Below are positions 1-7,090 of a stretch of 18,151 nucleotides of DNA, in pieces (the first letter of the stretch is position 1; each line of letters begins with the position of its first letter). Both the position numbers and the translations under genes were made by a program. A model generated the notes under the pieces. That model searched no databases. It had not been told where the DNA came from and worked only from the letters and a program-made list of their open reading frames with translations. The stretch is from MGBC108787 sp964591225 (lineage in GTDB: Bacteria > Bacillota_I > Bacilli_A > RF39 > UBA660): assembly GCA_964591225.1 (NCBI GenBank), contig CAZQAO010000016.1, positions 1-18,151 on the forward strand, given 5' to 3'.

Positions 1-3
1 TTC

Positions 4-17
4 AAGTTTTTAAACTT
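4..17. repeat. Short inverted repeat before the exporter gene
   Basis: AAGTTT-TT-AAACTT is a perfect 6-bp inverted repeat about 50 bp before the exporter start. It could be the remnant of an upstream terminator or a regulator site. The stem is weak and A+T only apart from one G-C pair, and the upstream gene is outside the window, so its role is open. I see no convincing -35/-10 pair between it and the exporter, although the ribosome binding site (AGGAGG, 59-64 region) is strong. Confidence 0.25.
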
Positions 18-68
18 TTGAAAAGGAAAAAATAAATTTACCTTGTACATATATAGTAGGAGGCAAAA

Positions 69-2123
69 ATGAAACCTAGTGAAATTATAAGACAACATGA
101 TTTAAAAGATTGTGGAGCATGTGCATTACTTTCTATTATTAAGCATTATGGTGGATATGTATCTTTGGAAAAGCTTCGTATTGATACGCATACGTCATTG
201 GAGGGGACAACAGCGTATAATTTAGTGGAAGCAGCCAAAAGTTATGGCTTTGATTCTTATGGAATGCATTTGGATTCGATAGAAGATTTAAAAGATGCTA
301 TTTTACCAGCTATCGCCCATACGGAAAAAGATCATCTAAAACACTTTGTAGTTATTTATAAAGTGGGCAAAAATAAAATAGAATTAATGGATCCTGCTAT
401 AGGTAAAGTAAAAATGACTTTTTCGGAATTTGAAAGTATTTGGACAAAAAATATAATTCTATTTTACCCTAAATATTCGTTACCAAACCTAAATCAAAAA
501 AACTTTTTCAAATCCTTGTTTGTTCAAATATTTCATTCTGAGAAAAAAAGTATATTTTGGATGATATGTCTAACCATATTTTTTACGGGAATAACCATTT
601 TAACAAGTTTTTATTTTAAAATAGGAATCCAATTATTGAGTGACAATAACGAGTTACGTACATTAATGTATATTTCAATTCCTTTTTTCTTTCTTATTCT
701 TATAAAAATTATTATATATTATTTAAAAAATTACTTCAAAACTATTTTAAATAAAAATGTTGATGGTTATATTTATCATAGTTTTATTGAAAGATTATTT
801 TTGCTTCCTAATTATTTCATAAAAAATAGAACTACTGGTGAAATTACTCTTCGACTGTCTGAGTTAGGGCAGATAAAAGTCTTTTTTTCGGAGTTAATAA
901 CTACCATTGGAATTGATTCTATTTTGTCTGTTGGGGTTGGAATTATTCTATGTCATATGAATACAAAGTTGTTTTTGGTACTGTGTTTCTTTGGACTATT
1001 GTATTTAATTTATGGAATAATTTCCGGTAATCTACTTTATAAAAAAGCTTTGGATACCAACGAAGAAGAAGTACGATTTTCTTCTCAAGTTGTGGAAAAT
1101 TTAGATTCTCTAGTTACTTTAAAAAATTTAAATGTATTAGAATGTGCTACGAAAAAATTAAAAACGAAAATGTTTCGATTTTTACAAAAATATTTTCATT
1201 TGAATTTATTAGTATTAAATGAAAATACAATTGCTTTTTTTCTAGAAGAAATTCTCCATTTTTTAATTATAACTATTGGATTTATAGAAATTATAAAGCA
1301 AAGATTATCACTTATTGATTTAGTAACTTTTGAAACTTTATTAAATTATTTTATTGAACCATTTAAAAATATGATTCAATTAATACCTGATTATAGTTGT
1401 ATAAAAGTAAATCTAGAAAAATTAAATGATTTCTATTCATTAGAAATAGAAGATCAATCTACCGGTTTAACTACTTTTAAACCAGGAGAAATAGTAATTA
1501 AAGATTTTAATTTCTACTATAATAAATTTCATCCAATTTTTCAAAATTTAAATATTACTATTCCCGAAAATAGTTGCGTTTTATTTAAAGGAAGTAGTGG
1601 TTGTGGCAAATCGACATTATGCCAAATTATTGGACGTTTAATTGATACTGATAGTAAAAATATAACTATTGGGGGTATTAATATTAATGATTATAGTTTA
1701 GAAACTATTTATCAAAATATTACTTATGTCGGTCAAAAAGAAAATTTAATTCAAGAAACAATTCGTAATAATATTAAATTATATCGGAATATTACTGATG
1801 AAGAATTTGAAAAAGTAGCTAAAATTTGTCATTTAGAAGAAATAGTGGCTAAAAAACCTTTTCGTTATGAAACCTATTTATTAAAAGATTCTTTTAATTT
1901 ATCTGGGGGCGAAAAACAAAGAATAATATTAGCTCGGGCTTTATTAAATAATTGTAAAATTTTAATTCTTGATGAAGCTTTAAGTGAAGTTAATGAAGAT
2001 TTAGAAATTGAAATTATTAAAGATATTCGAGCCCATTATTTTGATAAAACGATTATTTATGTTAGTCATAAAAATCATGATTCTTATTTTGATCAAACCA
2101 TTGCTTTTGGAGCCTTATCATGA
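69..2123 (+). CDS. Peptidase C39 domain ABC exporter (bacteriocin processing and export)
   Basis: This is a one-polypeptide exporter that cleaves double-glycine leaders and secretes the mature peptide through the membrane using ATP. Residues 1-135 are a C39 cysteine peptidase: Gln9 (oxyanion), DCG with catalytic Cys15, His92 in KHFVVIY and Asp108 in MDPA. Residues about 160-435 are the transmembrane region with several hydrophobic spans. Residues about 470-684 are the ATPase: Walker A GSSGCGKST (508-516), Q-loop Gln556, signature LSGGEKQ (611-617), Walker B ILILDE (631-636) and His667 in the H-loop. The 684-residue length is close to that of family members (about 700). The D-loop reads SEVN rather than the usual SALD. 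The start at 69 follows a strong AGGAGG. The next gene overlaps by 4 bp, and two double-glycine peptide genes lie just downstream, so those are the likely cargo. The exporter assignment is firm; the substrate is inferred from context. Confidence 0.95.
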   Translation: MKPSEIIRQHDLKDCGACALLSIIKHYGGYVSLEKLRIDTHTSLEGTTAYNLVEAAKSYGFDSYGMHLDSIEDLKDAILPAIAHTEKDHLKHFVVIYKVGKNKIELMDPAIGKVKMTFSEFESIWTKNIILFYPKYSLPNLNQKNFFKSLFVQIFHSEKKSIFWMICLTIFFTGITILTSFYFKIGIQLLSDNNELRTLMYISIPFFFLILIKIIIYYLKNYFKTILNKNVDGYIYHSFIERLFLLPNYFIKNRTTGEITLRLSELGQIKVFFSELITTIGIDSILSVGVGIILCHMNTKLFLVLCFFGLLYLIYGIISGNLLYKKALDTNEEEVRFSSQVVENLDSLVTLKNLNVLECATKKLKTKMFRFLQKYFHLNLLVLNENTIAFFLEEILHFLIITIGFIEIIKQRLSLIDLVTFETLLNYFIEPFKNMIQLIPDYSCIKVNLEKLNDFYSLEIEDQSTGLTTFKPGEIVIKDFNFYYNKFHPIFQNLNITIPENSCVLFKGSSGCGKSTLCQIIGRLIDTDSKNITIGGININDYSLETIYQNITYVGQKENLIQETIRNNIKLYRNITDEEFEKVAKICHLEEIVAKKPFRYETYLLKDSFNLSGGEKQRIILARALLNNCKILILDEALSEVNEDLEIEIIKDIRAHYFDKTIIYVSHKNHDSYFDQTIAFGALS

Positions 2124-2551
2124 AAGATGAATTAATTTATAATTATTATCATTATCTACAAAATAATGATGGCAAGAAAATGGTTTTAAGTTGTTTAGTT
2201 TGTCTATTTTTATTAATAACTATTTTAGTTATGGAAATAGCAAAAATATATGATGTAATAACAGTTTATGCTAGTACTAGTTGCTTAGAATCATCATGTA
2301 ACTTACAATTTTATCAAAATGAAATAAAAGAAAATCACTATGATTTTGTCAAAATAGAAAATGATAAGTATTCGATTCAAAAAATTGTTTATGATTCACC
2401 TTTACTTACAGAAAATAATGGGATTCAACAAAAGGTTTCTATAGAATTAAAAAATTATAAAGGAACAGATAATGAAATAAAAAAAATAAAATTATATAAA
2501 AATAAAGAAAAAGTACGAAAAAAAATATTAAATATTATTTTAGAAAGGTAG
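2120..2551 (+). CDS. Small single-pass membrane protein of the bacteriocin cassette
   Basis: I do not recognise a named family. The 143-residue product has a short cytoplasmic N-terminus, one hydrophobic span at about residues 21-43, and an outside part of about 100 residues that is Lys/Asn rich, with two cysteines five apart (Cys55 and Cys60) right after the membrane. The topology matches the membrane-anchored end of HlyD-type export accessory proteins, but it is far shorter than the usual 350-450 residues and shows no coiled-coil hairpin or lipoyl-like halves. The gene starts inside the exporter stop codon (ATGA overlap), so translation is coupled. It ends 6 bp before the first peptide gene. 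It may be a reduced accessory factor of the exporter or an immunity protein; the sequence alone does not separate these. Confidence 0.8.
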   Translation: MKDELIYNYYHYLQNNDGKKMVLSCLVCLFLLITILVMEIAKIYDVITVYASTSCLESSCNLQFYQNEIKENHYDFVKIENDKYSIQKIVYDSPLLTENNGIQQKVSIELKNYKGTDNEIKKIKLYKNKEKVRKKILNIILER

Positions 2552-2557
2552 TAGATT

Positions 2558-2692
2558 ATGTTATTAAAAGATCAAGAATTAATGCAACTTGAAGGTGGCA
2601 ATAAATATACAATATTAGCTATTATTGGTGCTGTTGGAGTATTCGTGGCCGGAATTATCGATGGAATTCTAAGACCACTAAAGTGCAATTAG
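2558..2692 (+). CDS. Double-glycine leader peptide 1, bacteriocin-like precursor (44 aa)
   Basis: The 44-residue product has the leader MLLKDQELMQLEGG, a close match to the LxxxELxxIxGG pattern cut by C39 exporters. The predicted core is residues 15-44: a Gly/Ala/Ile/Val-rich hydrophobic stretch containing IIGAVGVFVAG, then IIDGILRPLKCN. The core has about +2 net charge and a single cysteine as the penultimate residue. Small-residue spacing in the core resembles the helix-packing motifs of two-peptide (class IIb) bacteriocins, though not an exact GxxxG. The gene begins 6 bp after the membrane-protein gene and ends 12 bp before the second peptide gene, consistent with one mRNA from the exporter onward. 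Bacteriocin activity is inferred; a signalling peptide would have the same leader. Confidence 0.85.
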   Translation: MLLKDQELMQLEGGNKYTILAIIGAVGVFVAGIIDGILRPLKCN

Positions 2693-2704
2693 AAGGAGGT
2701 TATT

Positions 2705-2860
2705 ATGAGATTAAATGATGAACAATTAACTAGAATAGATGGGGGAGCTGTTACCGCTTCATTATTAAATGCTATATCTAGAGTAGTAGATACGATATTA
2801 GAAATTGGAAGAACAGTAGGTAGTGCTATTCGTCGGTTATATAATGGTAATTTTTGTTAA
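2705..2860 (+). CDS. Double-glycine leader peptide 2, bacteriocin-like precursor (51 aa)
   Basis: The 51-residue product begins MRLNDEQLTRIDGG, again a clear double-glycine leader. The predicted 37-residue core (AVTASLLNAISRVV... to ...LYNGNFC) reads as an amphipathic helix with four arginines against two acidic residues and ends in a single terminal cysteine. The ribosome binding site AAGGAGGT (2694-2700 region) is ideally placed. With the preceding gene it forms a pair of unlike short cationic peptides, the usual layout of two-peptide bacteriocins. No separate immunity gene is obvious downstream; the 143-residue membrane protein upstream is a candidate. Confidence 0.85.
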   Translation: MRLNDEQLTRIDGGAVTASLLNAISRVVDTILEIGRTVGSAIRRLYNGNFC

Positions 2861-2872
2861 ACCGAATCATTC

Positions 2873-2901
2873 TTGCTTATTCCAATAAATTCATATATAC
2901 T
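2873..2901 (+). promoter_or_regulatory. Sigma-A-type promoter for the prepilin-like gene
   Basis: TTGCTT (2873-2878), a 17-bp spacer and TATACT (2896-2901) lie between the second peptide gene and the prepilin-like gene. They are followed by a strong AAAGGAGG at 2913-2920, so the downstream gene is probably transcribed separately from the bacteriocin cassette. Confidence 0.6.
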
Positions 2902-2927
2902 TAATATAGAGTAAAGGAGGAATAGAG

Positions 2928-3680
2928 ATGAGAAAGAAAAATGGCTTTATTGCAATTTCTTTAATCTATTCCTTCTTTTTAGTTTTTTTGCTAACTTTAG
3001 TCACGATTATGGTTAATTATGTTCATAATCGGATATTATTAAATGATGTTAAAGTGGTAATTCAAGATAAATTAAATGGTTTATCAGAATTTTATCCGGT
3101 AACAGTAGAAAATAAAACTTATCAAGTTAATGATACCATTTCTTATGCTAATGATAACTGGAAAGTAATACAAGATTTAGGAGCAAGTGTTTTACTTATC
3201 CTAGATCGGGGTCTTAATAATACGGAATTAAAATCTAGCTTGGGAGCAGAATATCATTCGGCTATTTCAAACGATACTATTAATATGTGTCTTAACGGGT
3301 ATGATCCATTGGTTTGTTGTTATAAATCAGCTAGTGTTTTAGATTATAACCTATACGATTGGGACACTTCTTTAGTTAAAAAAGTAGTTGATTCTTGGTT
3401 ACAAAATAATGGTATTTTACAAAGAGCTATCGCTAGAGGCAAAATGGAACAAATGACTTTTTCGGATGGAAATAAAAGTAGTACCATATCAACTTATACT
3501 GCTTATATACGGATACCTACTAATAACGAATATCCAAGTACTGGTCAAACGGCATGGAATTTAACTTCTGATAATGTTGTTAATGGTCAAAGTTATATTA
3601 AAGTAAATAATTCATCCCACATCGCTCATACCGTAAAAAAACAAGTTCGACCGGTGATTCAAGTTAAAAAAGCTACATAA
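2928..3680 (+). CDS. Prepilin-like N-terminal cleavage/methylation protein with DUF6273-like C-terminal domain
   Basis: This is a surface or secreted protein of 250 residues. The N-terminus MRKKNG then FIAISLIYSFFLV... has the basic leader, a Gly6-Phe7 junction and a hydrophobic segment of about 23 residues typical of type III signal sequences cut by prepilin peptidase. The usual Glu at position +5 of the mature protein is missing. Residues about 60-250 carry the pattern of DUF6273-type surface domains: an ISYANDNWKVIQDLG start, a Cys-rich loop (MCLNGYDPLVCC) and the terminal VRPVIQVKK. No pilus assembly ATPase, platform protein or prepilin peptidase is in the window. Its stop overlaps the end of the convergent DUF368 gene by 8 bp. 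A role in pilus-like or exported surface structures is inferred only from the leader. Confidence 0.75.
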   Translation: MRKKNGFIAISLIYSFFLVFLLTLVTIMVNYVHNRILLNDVKVVIQDKLNGLSEFYPVTVENKTYQVNDTISYANDNWKVIQDLGASVLLILDRGLNNTELKSSLGAEYHSAISNDTINMCLNGYDPLVCCYKSASVLDYNLYDWDTSLVKKVVDSWLQNNGILQRAIARGKMEQMTFSDGNKSSTISTYTAYIRIPTNNEYPSTGQTAWNLTSDNVVNGQSYIKVNNSSHIAHTVKKQVRPVIQVKKAT

Positions 3681-4473
3681 ATTTTTGTAATACTTTATAA
3701 AAAATAAAACCGATACTTATAAAGAATAAATATTGTAAACTATTTGCTAAGGTGAGGGTAGGAATAGGTAGTATTAGAATGGCACTAGCGAGAACCATTC
3801 CAAAGATAATACTAAAAAAGGTTTGAGGGGCCTTTTTAATAAAATATAGAGAAAATTTACTTCCTAAATAAAATCCCCATAAATCTCCTATTAAATAGAA
3901 AAAAAGGGGAATTAGAAAATAAATTGTCTTTATACTTAAGTTAGCTAAATAAGATTTATATAAATAATAAGGGCCTAAAAGCATCATCATCATTGAGCCG
4001 GAGATACCAGGGATAATGGTAAAAAAGCCATCCATTGCGCCACATAAACCGAATATAATTAAAAAAATTAAGGTAATTTGGGGATAGTCGACCACTACTT
4101 TATCAACATTAGGAGCCCCTAAACTAAGGATAAAAATAATTATAATTCCTACTATAAACCAGGGCCATTTTATTTTTATATTTTCATTTTTAATCATTTT
4201 GGGAAGATTAAATAATATAAAACTACTAAAGATAATCATTATTCCATTAGGGATAACTTTAAAAAGAAATTCAATGATTCTTGCAAAGGTAACAGTTCCT
4301 AATAATATACCGAGCAGTAAGAAAAGTAAAGTTAAAAGATTTTCTTTATTTTTATAGTTACTAATCGCTTGGGCAATACGATTATATTGATTGGTAATTA
4401 CTAAAATGGTTCCCCCACTTATTCCGGGAATTAGACTGGCTATACCCACTAAAAAGCCTGTAAAAAATGTCAT
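3673..4473 (-). CDS. DUF368 family membrane protein (PopT-type undecaprenyl phosphate translocase)
   Basis: This 266-residue polytopic membrane protein belongs to DUF368. Members called PopT have been shown in other bacteria to return undecaprenyl phosphate, the lipid carrier for cell wall precursors, across the cytoplasmic membrane. The sequence shows the family's duplicated signature: IPGISGG at residues 15-21 and IPGISGS at 154-160, each within a re-entrant or hydrophobic segment. Eight or so further hydrophobic spans follow the expected pattern. The start is preceded by a weak GGTG site. The gene is divergent from lemA and convergent with the prepilin-like gene, so it is its own transcription unit. 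Family membership is firm; the substrate is taken from characterised relatives. Confidence 0.9.
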   Translation of the reverse strand: MTFFTGFLVGIASLIPGISGGTILVITNQYNRIAQAISNYKNKENLLTLLFLLLGILLGTVTFARIIEFLFKVIPNGIMIIFSSFILFNLPKMIKNENIKIKWPWFIVGIIIIFILSLGAPNVDKVVVDYPQITLIFLIIFGLCGAMDGFFTIIPGISGSMMMMLLGPYYLYKSYLANLSIKTIYFLIPLFFYLIGDLWGFYLGSKFSLYFIKKAPQTFFSIIFGMVLASAILILPIPTLTLANSLQYLFFISIGFIFYKVLQKFM

Positions 4474-4493
4474 AAAGTTTCACCAATTCATTT

Positions 4494-4522
4494 TATGTGA
4501 ATTTGCAGATTTTAATCACATA
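4494..4522. promoter_or_regulatory. Inverted repeat between the divergent DUF368 and lemA genes
   Basis: TATGTGA (4494-4500) and TCACATA (4516-4522) form a perfect 7-bp inverted repeat with a 15-bp spacer. It covers the predicted lemA -35 and sits just upstream of the DUF368 start, a position suited to a repressor or activator acting on both genes. No regulator is encoded nearby. Confidence 0.4.
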
Positions 4523-4531
4523 TGATATTAT
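4503..4531 (+). promoter_or_regulatory. Promoter of lemA
   Basis: TTGCAG (4503-4508), a 17-bp spacer and TATTAT (4526-4531) precede lemA. AAGGAGG at 4541-4547 is its ribosome binding site. The -35 lies inside the inverted repeat at 4494-4522. Confidence 0.6.
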
Positions 4532-4553
4532 AGAAGAGATAAGGAGGTAGAAT

Positions 4554-5105
4554 ATGATTATTGCTATTATAATAGGGGTTATAGTGTTATGTATTATTTT
4601 TTGGGGCGTTGGAACTTATAATAAATTAATTACTTTAAGAAATCGCGTAAAAGATCAATGGGCGCAAATTGATGTCCAATTAAAAAGAAGATTTGATTTA
4701 ATTCCTAATTTAGTAAGTACAATAAAAGAGTATACTAATTATGAAGGAGATACCTTAGAAAAAGTAATTAAAGCCAGAAATACTTTTTTAAGTGCTACTA
4801 CACCAGAAGATGAGATGAAAGCTAATGGTGAATTAACGAAAGCTATGTCTAAATTATTTGCTTTAACAGAAGATTATCCGGATTTAAAAGCAAATGAAGG
4901 TTTTCTTGATTTACAAAAACAACTAAACGAAACCGAAGAAAAAATTGCTAGTGCTCGTCAATTTTATAATGATACGGTAATGCTTTATAATAATAAAACC
5001 GAAGTAGTACCTAGTAATATAATTGCTTCATTATTTCATTTTCAAAAAGAACCATTTATCGAAGCAACCGATACTGAACGTGAGAATGTAAAAGTAAAAT
5101 TTTAA
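4554..5105 (+). CDS. lemA: LemA family membrane protein
   Basis: The 183-residue protein has one N-terminal membrane span (residues about 1-19) followed by the LemA helical domain. The family hallmark is present as NRVKDQWAQIDVQLKRR then FDLIPNLVSTIKEY at about residues 30-60. The helical repeats continue to ETEEKIASARQFYNDTV, and VPSNIIASLFHF near the C-terminus is also typical. LemA proteins are widespread in Gram-positive bacteria with no settled biochemical role; the domain faces outside in the usual topology. The gene is followed after 39 bp by a DUF2207 gene, a common pairing that suggests the two products work together at the membrane. Confidence 0.95.
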   Translation: MIIAIIIGVIVLCIIFWGVGTYNKLITLRNRVKDQWAQIDVQLKRRFDLIPNLVSTIKEYTNYEGDTLEKVIKARNTFLSATTPEDEMKANGELTKAMSKLFALTEDYPDLKANEGFLDLQKQLNETEEKIASARQFYNDTVMLYNNKTEVVPSNIIASLFHFQKEPFIEATDTERENVKVKF

Positions 5106-5123
5106 GTATAGCACTTAAAATTT
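5097..5123 (+). repeat. Stem-loop in the lemA-DUF2207 gap
   Basis: An 11-bp perfect inverted repeat (5097-5107 with 5113-5123, loop ATAGC) spans the lemA stop codon. The stem is AAATTTTAAGT with no uninterrupted T-run after it, so it is a poor terminator. It could be an mRNA processing or stability element that sets the ratio of the two gene products. Confidence 0.45.
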
Positions 5124-5144
5124 CTTACTTTATAAGGAGAAAAT

Positions 5145-7034
5145 ATGAAAATAAGTAAAATTTTAATTTTTTTATTCCTTTTATTTATTCCCAACTTGGT
5201 AATGGCCAGTAATGTTGATTATGAAATAACTAATTATTATATAAATGCTGATATCTTAACCAATGGCGATTTAAGTGTGACGGAAGTAATTGTCTTGGAT
5301 GGCACTTTTCATGGTTATGAACGAGATATTTATTTTCGGAATATGACTACTGATACTAATGATAGTAATTATCAAATGTATAATGCCACGGATTTAGAAT
5401 TACAAAAAATTGAAGCTAAATATATTGATGAACCGACGAATGATTTGTTAGTCCAAAATGATTATGATTTATTAATTAGTAATCGGGCTTTTAATGGCGG
5501 CTACATTTACAGTAATTATAGTAATGGTAGTAGTTATAAAATGTATTATCAAGCTGAAAAGCAAAAAGTAGCTTTTCGCATTTCCTATGTTTTAAAAGAT
5601 GTTATTGTAGCTCATCAAGATGTTGGGGAACTTTACTGGACTTTTATTGGTGAAGATTATCCCGATGTAATTAATGATTTACAAATAAAAATAAATCTGC
5701 CTCAAAATGATAATTCTTCGAATTTTCGGGCTTGGGCTCATGGTGATTTATCAGGAAAAATAGATCTAGTTAGTCATCGTTCTATTACCGCTACTGTGCC
5801 AGAGTTAGAACCTAATAGTAGTGTGGATATTCGTTCTACTTTTGATTTATCTTTACTTGATGTAGATGCAATAAATAAACAAAGTAACAAAGAGGCTTTA
5901 TCAACTATTTTGTTAGAAGAAGAACAACGAGCTCATGAAGCTAACCAAGAACGTAAAGCTATGCAAATAAAATATTATGGTATTTTAGTTGGCACTATTT
6001 TGTGGTTCATCGTTTTAGTTATTATGTGGATTCATGTATATTTAAAATATGATAAAGAATATAAATCAGATTTTAAAGCCAAATATTATCGAGATTTTAT
6101 TGATGACTACAATGTCGAAGTAATTGATTATTTATTTCATCAAAAAATTACTGAGAATGCGATGAGTGCTTCCATAATGAATTTAATTTATAAAAAAAAT
6201 ATTCGGGTGGAAGAAATACCAGGTCATAAAAAGAAAAAAGAATATACTTTTTATTTAGAAAATGATGCTAATACTAATGATACGGAAAAATGTTTATTAG
6301 ATTTTTTGTTTAATCAAGTGGGCAGTGATAACCAGTTTACAACCAAAGATTTACAAGAATATGCCAAAAATCCTGAAACTTGTGAGTCTTTTCAAGGCAG
6401 TTATACCGCTTGGAAAAATAGTGTAATTGTCGATGCTAAAAAAGAAAATTTCTTTGAAAATCAAACCAAACCTAAAATTATTAGTTTAGTTTTATTGCTA
6501 ATTATTATTTTTCTGAATATTTTAAAAGGGATGTTCTTTGTTCAAAATAAGATTACTTTTATAGCTTTAATAGTAGGAATTATCTTTTTCTTATATACCT
6601 TATTTTTTAGTAAGAGAACTTTAAGAGGAAATGATCATTATTTAAAATGGACTGCTTTTAAAAACTTTTTAAATGACTTTGCGGCTTTTGATGTTAAAGA
6701 ATTACCGGAAATCACATTATGGCAAAGATATATGGTTTATGCTACACTTTTTGGTTTAGCTGATAAAGTTTCGAAAGCGATGAATGTTAAAATTAAAGAA
6801 ATGACAGCTAGTGGCTTATATACTCTTGATTATTTACCAACTTTTTATGATTATTATTTCTATCATTCTTTATATACTAATTTTAATAGAGCTTTACATA
6901 GTAATCAAGAAGCAGTGGCGGCAATTACGGCCCAACGAGCCAGTTCAACCTTTTCTAGTGGCAGCGGTAATGGCGGTGGATTCTCTAGTGGTGGTGGCTA
7001 CGGCGGTGGCGGTGGCGGCGGCCGTGGTTTTTAA
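5145..7034 (+). CDS. DUF2207 domain membrane protein
   Basis: The 629-residue protein starts with a signal peptide (MKISKILIFLFLLFIPNLVMA, likely cut after Ala21). An extracytoplasmic DUF2207 domain follows at about residues 24-235, recognisable by YEITNYYINADILTNGDLSV and later the LYWTFIGEDYPDVI segment. A membrane span lies at about 277-298, a cytoplasmic domain at about 305-440, and two further spans at about 445-490. The C-terminus ends in a long Gly/Ser run, a hallmark of the family. It follows lemA closely and is separated from it by a stem-loop; a terminator comes right after its stop codon. The function of DUF2207 proteins is not established. The strong GGC/GGT repetition near 6960-7025 creates a spurious open frame on the same strand. 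Confidence 0.9.
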   Translation: MKISKILIFLFLLFIPNLVMASNVDYEITNYYINADILTNGDLSVTEVIVLDGTFHGYERDIYFRNMTTDTNDSNYQMYNATDLELQKIEAKYIDEPTNDLLVQNDYDLLISNRAFNGGYIYSNYSNGSSYKMYYQAEKQKVAFRISYVLKDVIVAHQDVGELYWTFIGEDYPDVINDLQIKINLPQNDNSSNFRAWAHGDLSGKIDLVSHRSITATVPELEPNSSVDIRSTFDLSLLDVDAINKQSNKEALSTILLEEEQRAHEANQERKAMQIKYYGILVGTILWFIVLVIMWIHVYLKYDKEYKSDFKAKYYRDFIDDYNVEVIDYLFHQKITENAMSASIMNLIYKKNIRVEEIPGHKKKKEYTFYLENDANTNDTEKCLLDFLFNQVGSDNQFTTKDLQEYAKNPETCESFQGSYTAWKNSVIVDAKKENFFENQTKPKIISLVLLLIIIFLNILKGMFFVQNKITFIALIVGIIFFLYTLFFSKRTLRGNDHYLKWTAFKNFLNDFAAFDVKELPEITLWQRYMVYATLFGLADKVSKAMNVKIKEMTASGLYTLDYLPTFYDYYFYHSLYTNFNRALHSNQEAVAAITAQRASSTFSSGSGNGGGFSSGGGYGGGGGGGRGF

Positions 7035-7062
7035 AGTATTCAAGTTGTCGAATACTTTTTTT
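7033..7062 (+). terminator. Intrinsic terminator after the DUF2207 gene
   Basis: AAAGTATTC (7033-7041), an 8-base loop and GAATACTTT (7050-7058) make a perfect 9-bp stem starting in the stop codon, followed by more T to 7062. The loop and right arm also hold the -35 of the next promoter. Confidence 0.8.
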
Positions 7063-7073
7063 CATGATAAAAT
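7045..7073 (+). promoter_or_regulatory. Promoter of the YgjP-rimM-trmD operon
   Basis: TTGTCG (7045-7050), a 17-bp spacer and TAAAAT (7068-7073) predict transcription starting near 7080. This excludes the ATG at 7064 and favours the one at 7091, which follows GGTGG at 7082-7086. Confidence 0.55.
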
Positions 7074-7090
7074 TTAATCATGGTGGTTTT

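Noticed and set aside
6811..7077. Open frame over the Gly-rich end of the DUF2207 gene
   Set aside because: It is the shifted frame of the GGC/GGT repeats, has no ribosome binding site, and overlaps a confident gene on the same strand.
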